Below are positions 58,382 to 64,000 of a stretch of DNA of 64,000 nt, one piece after another. The stretch lies in NCBI RefSeq assembly GCF_040869045.1, contig NC_090319.1:362407739-362471738 (forward strand), read 5' to 3'. The first letter of the stretch is position 1, and each line of letters opens with the position of its first letter. The position numbers and the translations under genes were made by a program. The notes below the pieces were generated by a model. It was not told the origin of the DNA. It saw nothing but the letters and a program-made list of their open reading frames with translations, and did no database searches. The stretch comes from Eurosta solidaginis. Its lineage: Eukaryota; Arthropoda; Insecta; Diptera; Tephritidae.

Positions 58382-61300
58382 CAGAGGCGTAACTACAACA
58401 TCTGGAGCCCGTGGCAAATTCTTATGATGGGGCCCTATCAATAAAAATCGTCCCGTTGTACTCAGTTTGATTAAAGGAAACAAATTTTATTTCAACAGAT
58501 GATTTTAATCAACAAATCAACAATTTAATTTCAATAAGTTATTTATTAAGAAAAATCTTTTTTTCGAGATTTCTGTTCCATAGAATTTTCAATAGACAGA
58601 ATAGACAAGTTATATAACCTGTAGACAAGACATAGAGTTTGTTAAATAAGTCTTTATCAATTTTAGTTTTGAAAATGATCGTTCAGCACTAGCTGTAGTC
58701 ACAGGAATTGTGAGAAATAACATTAATGCAATGCATACTTCAGGAAAGCTGCAAGACATAAAATAATTTTTTATTATTAATAAATCAGCAATGTCTCTAA
58801 TACACGACAATTTTTCTATTTCGTCTTTGAAGGTGGATCGAAAACTTAGAATTTCTCTGCCAAATGATTCAGATATGTCTTTTTTATAAATCTCAACAAA
58901 TTCTAAAGCATTTTTTAATAGATCAGTGTCATTTAAAACTTTTAACGTGGAAGGCTGTAAAACATTGAAATTTGAAACAATTTCATTCATTGGAATGAAA
59001 CGCAATTTCAGTTGGTTTATAATGATGTCCAAACTTTCCGGATATTGGAGGCGCTCATCTTCGCAGAGCTCGTCAAAATGGCATTTTACTTTCATTTGAC
59101 GAGTATTAGAAAATTCAGGGGTGATGGACCATTTTTCAGCTTTACTATTTGATTCAATCTTCAAATTTTCAAATTCATGTCGATACCTTTCCAATACTTC
59201 TAGGCAGATTTTCAAACTTTTTGAGGCATTGGAGAGATCGGTGGCTTTGGACTGAAGTGCTTTAGAGGCTGCATCGATAGTAAGTAGGATCTTACATTGA
59301 AAAACCAGTAACATAACAAAATTGTAGTTTTCGGTCTTTTTTTTGAGTGAAACAGCTTCATTTCTTTCTTCTGATTTGCAATTTAACAGGATTGTTTTCG
59401 TTAGCGCTTTTTGCACTTCAACAAACCGAACTTTTAAAACAATAACGGCATGATAATGTCCTGCCCGTCTAGTAGGGTTTAATGTTTTCAATGTTATTGA
59501 ATTTGAAGACTCACTTTCTTCATTAGATATCAAACTTGATAAAATATTCCATCTGTTGATACTATGCCCAAAAAATTATAAATTTTTTGAATTGTTTCAA
59601 AAAAATTTTGCATATCAATAACCTCTCTCACTGCATCATTGAATACTAGATTTAAATTATGAGCAGTACAGTGAACATATGCGGCATTTGGCTCAACATC
59701 TTTTATGAGTTTTTGAACTCCACCGTAAGTCCCTTTCATTGCATCAGCACCATCATATCCTTATCCTCGACACCTATTTAGAGGAATGTTTTTGTCATTT
59801 ATGGATTTAATAGTATACTTGGACATTGCTAAGGAAGTTTGACCCTTAACTTCATGAAATCCCAAAAATGTTTTTTTAATCACAAGTGCCTTAGTGATCC
59901 CATTACAATCTTTTTCGATCATACAATAACGGTAAAGTTCACACATTTGATCAATTTTTGAAATATCTTGCGTTGTATCGAATATGATGGAGTAGAATGG
60001 TGCGTCATTTATTTCATTTATAAGTGCATTTTCTACTTTTAAAACCAGGACAGTAATTAGCTCATTTTGTATTTTCGGACTTAAGTATTTTATATGGCCC
60101 TTTGGTTTATTTAACAGCTCTTGCAAAATCGGATCATATTTTCCTAATAACTCAACAATACTCAAAAAGTTTCCTTTGGAGCTTGGATGACTGCTATCTG
60201 CGTTTTTTCTGTGGGCACGAAAGGCTAAATTACATGTTGCAAGTGTCAGAGTAACATTAAGGATACTTGTCGCCAAAAGGATTTTTCTTTTCTGATCATA
60301 GACTCTTGCTCTTTATCGAGTGTTCCATGTAGTAGGCGCTGTTGATACGTAAGACAGCAATCCAGATGAATTTTTGATGTCTCGTGTCTTTGTATGCCAT
60401 CTACAGTATGTTTCCAGTCGTCATAGCCCTCAATCCAAACATTTTGTATATTCCTAGATGCCCGATTTGCGAATAACCAACACCGTTCACAATACGCACT
60501 CTGAATTATTAAAGAATAGGAAAGCCATGTACGTTCAAGCTTGACGCCAGACTTGGAAAAAATATAGTAATTTTTTTTTATAAAAGATCTATTGTTACTA
60601 TCTTTTAAGAAAGGGCCATTAGGCTTGCAATGTCCATTTTCAATCACGAATCTTTTCATTTAATTAGTTTTGTCTTTAAAATTACCCTTATCAGTAACAT
60701 ATGGCGAAGATACAATATTTATCATGCTAGAATATAATTCACTTTGATTTTTGTTGGTACCTTGTTGTGGTTGTTCTGGATCTGGATATTCACTGATGTT
60801 GGATGCTGCATCTGATAACACTGGTGTACTTTTAGTAAGCTCCGATTCCTCACTTCTGGAGCACTGCTCAATCGATCTTTTATTATTTAAGTCATCATTT
60901 TTCAAGTACTGACTAATTTTAAGTAGCTTTTTATTTTTTTCTTCAGTCTCGTCCTTTCTCTTTCGTTTTTCGCTCCCACTTAAATATTTTCTGGAACTAG
61001 ACATTTTAGTATTTAACTTTCACAATAAACTTTACTTTGCCACTATTTTCGTAAAATAACAAAATCAAACTTACAAATCACCAATCGTTAAAATACTCGC
61101 ACAAGGAATATGCAGTCAGTGAAGCCCTCATAAAAAAATATCAAATCCGCGATTCCGCTAACATAGTGTGGCCAAGTTACCCCCGCAGGAGAGAGATGAA
61201 AAAAAAAACTAAATGGTGAATTCCCCGATTATTAATGCTCACCCGCGTTGCCAACGTTCCGCTCCAAAATATGTAGAAACCAATGGATGCATTTTAAAAT

Positions 61301-61645
61301 GAATAAGAACCTGCAATTATCGGTATTTTGATTGACGGGTTTTTGACGGTCATAAGTAAGTAAAATTACTCGTCACGCGTGCTTCTCTAAAAATTAATAA
61401 ACATCTTTTTGTTAAGTTCGGTTGAAATGCTTAACGATTTATTGATTGAATTTTAAGCAGTACTTATAAAAATATACTTTTCAATTGTTTTTTTGTTTTG
61501 AATGAATATACTTTTCACATAAAATAAATTACTCATGTACAATATAAAAAAAATTCCTGAGCTCGCAGCCTGTTGGCCCGGGGCCCTCTTGGGTCGGGGT
61601 CCCGTGGCATTTGGCCACCCATGCCACCCTATTGTTACGCCACTG
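58382..61645 (-). mobile_element. hAT-type DNA transposon, defective
   Basis: Terminal inverted repeats CAGAGGCGTAAC (left) and CAGTGGCGTAAC (right, inward), followed on both sides by a GTGGC/GCCAC-rich zone. It is flanked by TATGTTTG and TATGTATT (6 of 8 matching), consistent with a decayed 8-bp hAT target duplication. About 3.26 kb. The right end is GC-rich. Confidence 0.82.
58546..61004 (-). pseudogene. hAT transposase, ZMYM1-like, broken
   Basis: The frame starts MSSSRKYLSGSEKRKRK at 61004. A TAA at 60660 interrupts it, then MKRFVIENG follows in the same frame with a TTF/BED-like zinc-binding part (CERCWLF, DDWKH, HETSKIH). A frameshift occurs at about 60260. The catalytic core follows: FYSIIFDTTQDISK (first Asp region), then RCRG-stop-GYDGA (TAA where such proteins normally have Gln), and CTAHNLNLV. 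Another frameshift at about 59530. The dimerisation end is PVTTASAERSFSKLKLIK. A last frameshift near 58620 separates LSILSIEN, and the TAA lies at 58548-58546. At least two stops and three frameshifts: inactive. Confidence 0.85.
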
Positions 61646-61949
61646 TATGTATTGAAAAGCATGTAGGCTCTTGGAAATACTGGCATAAATATGTATATAT
61701 TGACTTTCAATTTATTTGTGAAAACTCGAAAAAAAAAATTGGAAGACCAGCCAACCATGTATTTATAAGCACTCATTGTTATTTTGATGTAAACATTGTT
61801 TAAAGCAACAACAAACACAAATATGTAGTTGATTGATGATTTTGTTGACTTTTATTTGAGTTTGAATACATTTTTTGTACAATGAATAGCATATTTTTTA
61901 TAACAATTTCACACTCTAAACGCTGTAGTTCAACAAACCTTAATAGAAA
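61646..61949. other. AT-rich DNA between hAT and the next repeat
   Basis: No gene or named repeat is recognised. Confidence 0.4.
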
Positions 61950-63988
61950 GAAGTAAGGGTGTCTAAGTTCGGGTGTAACCAAACATTATGTACTCAGCTT
62001 GAGTTTCAATTGTAAAATTCTTTTTCGACTTTTCTTACGAGGCATTTTTTTTTTTTTAGGCTCAAGAAATGTTGTGTAATTCTTGATTGGAATAGGGGCG
62101 TGGGAATGCCCATTAAAAAAAAAGTTTCTCTCAATTTCCTCTTACAATAAAACGTTGTAAATGCAATATCATTGATACAAAATTATTTTTCGCTACGATA
62201 TATCTTATTATTCTGGTCTACGACCCTGTTAAACATAATTTAGTATAAAAGTGGGCATAGTCAATCTCGTTCATTTTTACTAGAACTATTTCGTGCAATA
62301 AAGAAAATATGTGCACCCAATTATATTACGAACCGTTAAGTTTTCTTCGAGTTATGGCTCACGAAACATAGAAAATTGCTTGGTCATAAAAGGAACGATG
62401 CCCCACCCATTTTCAAAAATTTTAATTTTTGTCCTTTTTCTTCTTATAATTAGACTTTGAAAATAAAATACCCTTGATATAAAGCTATGTTTTGCAAAGA
62501 TATAGCTCCTTATATTCATCGACAACCCTTTTAAAATCGATTATATAAAAGTGGGCGTCCTTAACCGATTTCGTTAATTTTTCTTCGAAGCATTCTATTT
62601 AGTGAAGGAAACCTCTGTCGAATTTTGTTATGGTAGGTTTAACGGTTTTTGATGTATGATTGATAATATTTGTAAAATTGATTTTATCACCTGTAGGCGG
62701 TGCCACGCACATTTTCAAAAATTTAAAATTTTTATCACAGTCTCAATCATTGTAAAGGTTTACAAGTAGGACATGTATCAGCACACACACGCACAGATAC
62801 GCTCACCTGATCAAAATGCTTGTTCTTGTTTGTTTTTTATGGATAATATTTGGCACTGTTGTACTTCTTAGGTCCAAAAAAAGTGCAGTAGCTTTTAACG
62901 AAAACTGCGTAAAAATTTAATTGCAAAATTGCAAAGAAAAACCTTAATTTAATTTCGAACGGGCACTTACATAATTACATCGCTCTTTAAAATCCATATG
63001 TTTTGGACAATTTTAGTTAACAAATTGTGATACTTTATTATCGGGGACGATTCCTAAAACACAACCAAAACCGTTGGGAGAGGCTTTAGTAAACGCGCTT
63101 TGGCCACGGTTTCAATAATCTGAACAATTTTTCGCCTTTGGATTATTGATACCAAGACACAACGCGTCTTTTCATAACTCTTTCCACATTTTTGGAAATG
63201 TTTTGGCAGCCGATCGCGGCTTTAAACTGTTTTTCGCGGAGAGCTTTTGAACGGGTAGAAAAATTTAGTACCGGTGTTTTTATTCTTAATGTTGGCATAA
63301 GTACGCATCTTCAAATACCACATTCGAAGAATTTGTATAATTTTCTGTAGGTCCCATATAGATGCACTTTATATTTTCATACTAAATTTGTTCAAAAAAA
63401 GTTACCATCATAGCAACCCATATCTGATATTCCGCTCCTTTTTTTGTTTCCTTGCATCGATGTCGATGACAGCAACCCCGGTAATTTTGACACTTCGTTC
63501 AGTGCCAAACATAGATTCTAGGCAGGTTCCACTGGGTTCCACGCTAGTTTGACAATTCGGTCAGTGCCAAACAGTGTGTTAGAAAGATAAGGCATCGTTT
63601 CCTTCTCACACATATCCATATCTCAATATCAGTCCGCACATCAAATTTCAATATTCTAGGTGTATTATTTACTAAATAATCAGGTTTTTTATTTTTTCCA
63701 AAATGTTATATATGCAAAAAGTGGGCGTGGTTATCATCCAATTTCGCTCATTTAAAATAGCGATTGGAGATGTGTGACAAGGAACCCATATACGAAATTT
63801 CATATAATGTGTGTACAGACAGACGGACGGATGGACGGATGGACGGACATGGCTATATCCATTCCTTTTTCATCCTAAGGATTCTGAAATATGGAAGAAA
63901 GTATTTATTTCGATTAGTTTATGCCATTGCGATCAAGGCGTATGTTACCAAAGTTAATATACTCTATGTACAAAGCACGCTGAGTATA
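61950..63988 (-). mobile_element. GTCC-core element, - orientation, diverged and interrupted
   Basis: Its 3' end (on the - strand) is at 61950: AAGTAAGG...CTAAGTTCGGGTGTAACC, the inverse of the hairpin end. Its 5' end is near 63988 (CATATACTCAGCG), with GACGGACGGATGGACGG core at 63820-63850 and GTGGGCGTGG at 63721. Between 62780 and 63700 there is unrelated sequence. It includes the 'ttttcgcctttggattattg' repeat at 63128, shared with 16.8 and 28.7 kb, and suggests an insertion. No 130-bp satellite is present. Confidence 0.6.
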
Positions 63989-64000
63989 TGAATAGGTAGA

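Noticed and set aside
61573..61803. + strand coding region at the hAT right end
   Set aside because: It overlaps the GC-rich terminal inverted repeat zone and has no domain.

Overview
The window is AT-rich insect nuclear DNA, most likely from a higher dipteran. A tephritid fruit fly is my best guess, because the repeat families look like those seen in that group; I could not run a search. It holds no bacterial-type operons, rRNA, CRISPR array or intact tRNA. About half can be assigned to transposable elements and their debris. I recognise one host gene.

Host gene (+ strand, about 18.4-55.5 kb). Four short exons with good splice sites and compatible phases (18369-18692, 46695-46750, 50857-50978, 55313-55486) encode part of a GDNF-family-receptor-alpha-like protein (insect Gfrl). 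Exons 3 and 4 together give a nearly complete GDNF/GAS1-type cysteine domain, with CNR-x2-C, F-C-x-C and C-x6-C-x5-CR signatures. The introns are about 28.0, 4.1 and 4.3 kb. The signal peptide and C-terminal exons are not in the window. Everything from 18.7 to 55.3 kb that is not exon is intron filled with mobile DNA.

Layout. 1-1382: 5' end of a Gypsy-type LTR retrotransposon on the - strand. 3.0-3.7 kb: LINE RNase H end. 5.8-6.9 kb: a GTCC-core repeat inside an (AAAAT)n tract. 9.0-9.3 kb: a palindromic insertion made of LTR ends. 10.0-11.2 kb: a LINE-like piece and a TATCGAT minisatellite. 11.9-17.6 kb: SINEs, MITEs and a foldback element. 21.0-23.0 kb and 41.1-43.9 kb: two long copies of the GTCC-core element, each carrying a 130-bp satellite array (5 versus 11 monomers). 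23.6-24.0, 30.9-32.6, 45.0-45.4, 47.4-48.4, 51.3-51.7 and 52.3-53.2 kb: broken LINE fragments. 27.5 and 51.7 kb: long near-perfect palindromes. 37.4-38.2 kb: a mini-me-like repeat. 53.3-53.9 kb: a 123-bp minisatellite. 56.1-61.6 kb: a nest of solo LTR, GTCC-core element, Penelope-like 3' end and a broken hAT element. 62.0-64.0 kb: another GTCC-core element.

No transposable element in the window looks able to move by itself: every coding piece carries stops, frameshifts or deletions, or runs off the edge. The most unusual observations are the LTR-derived palindrome with its own ATAT target duplication, the satellite arrays that differ in copy number inside two otherwise collinear mobile repeats, and the hammerhead-like core in the Penelope 3' region.
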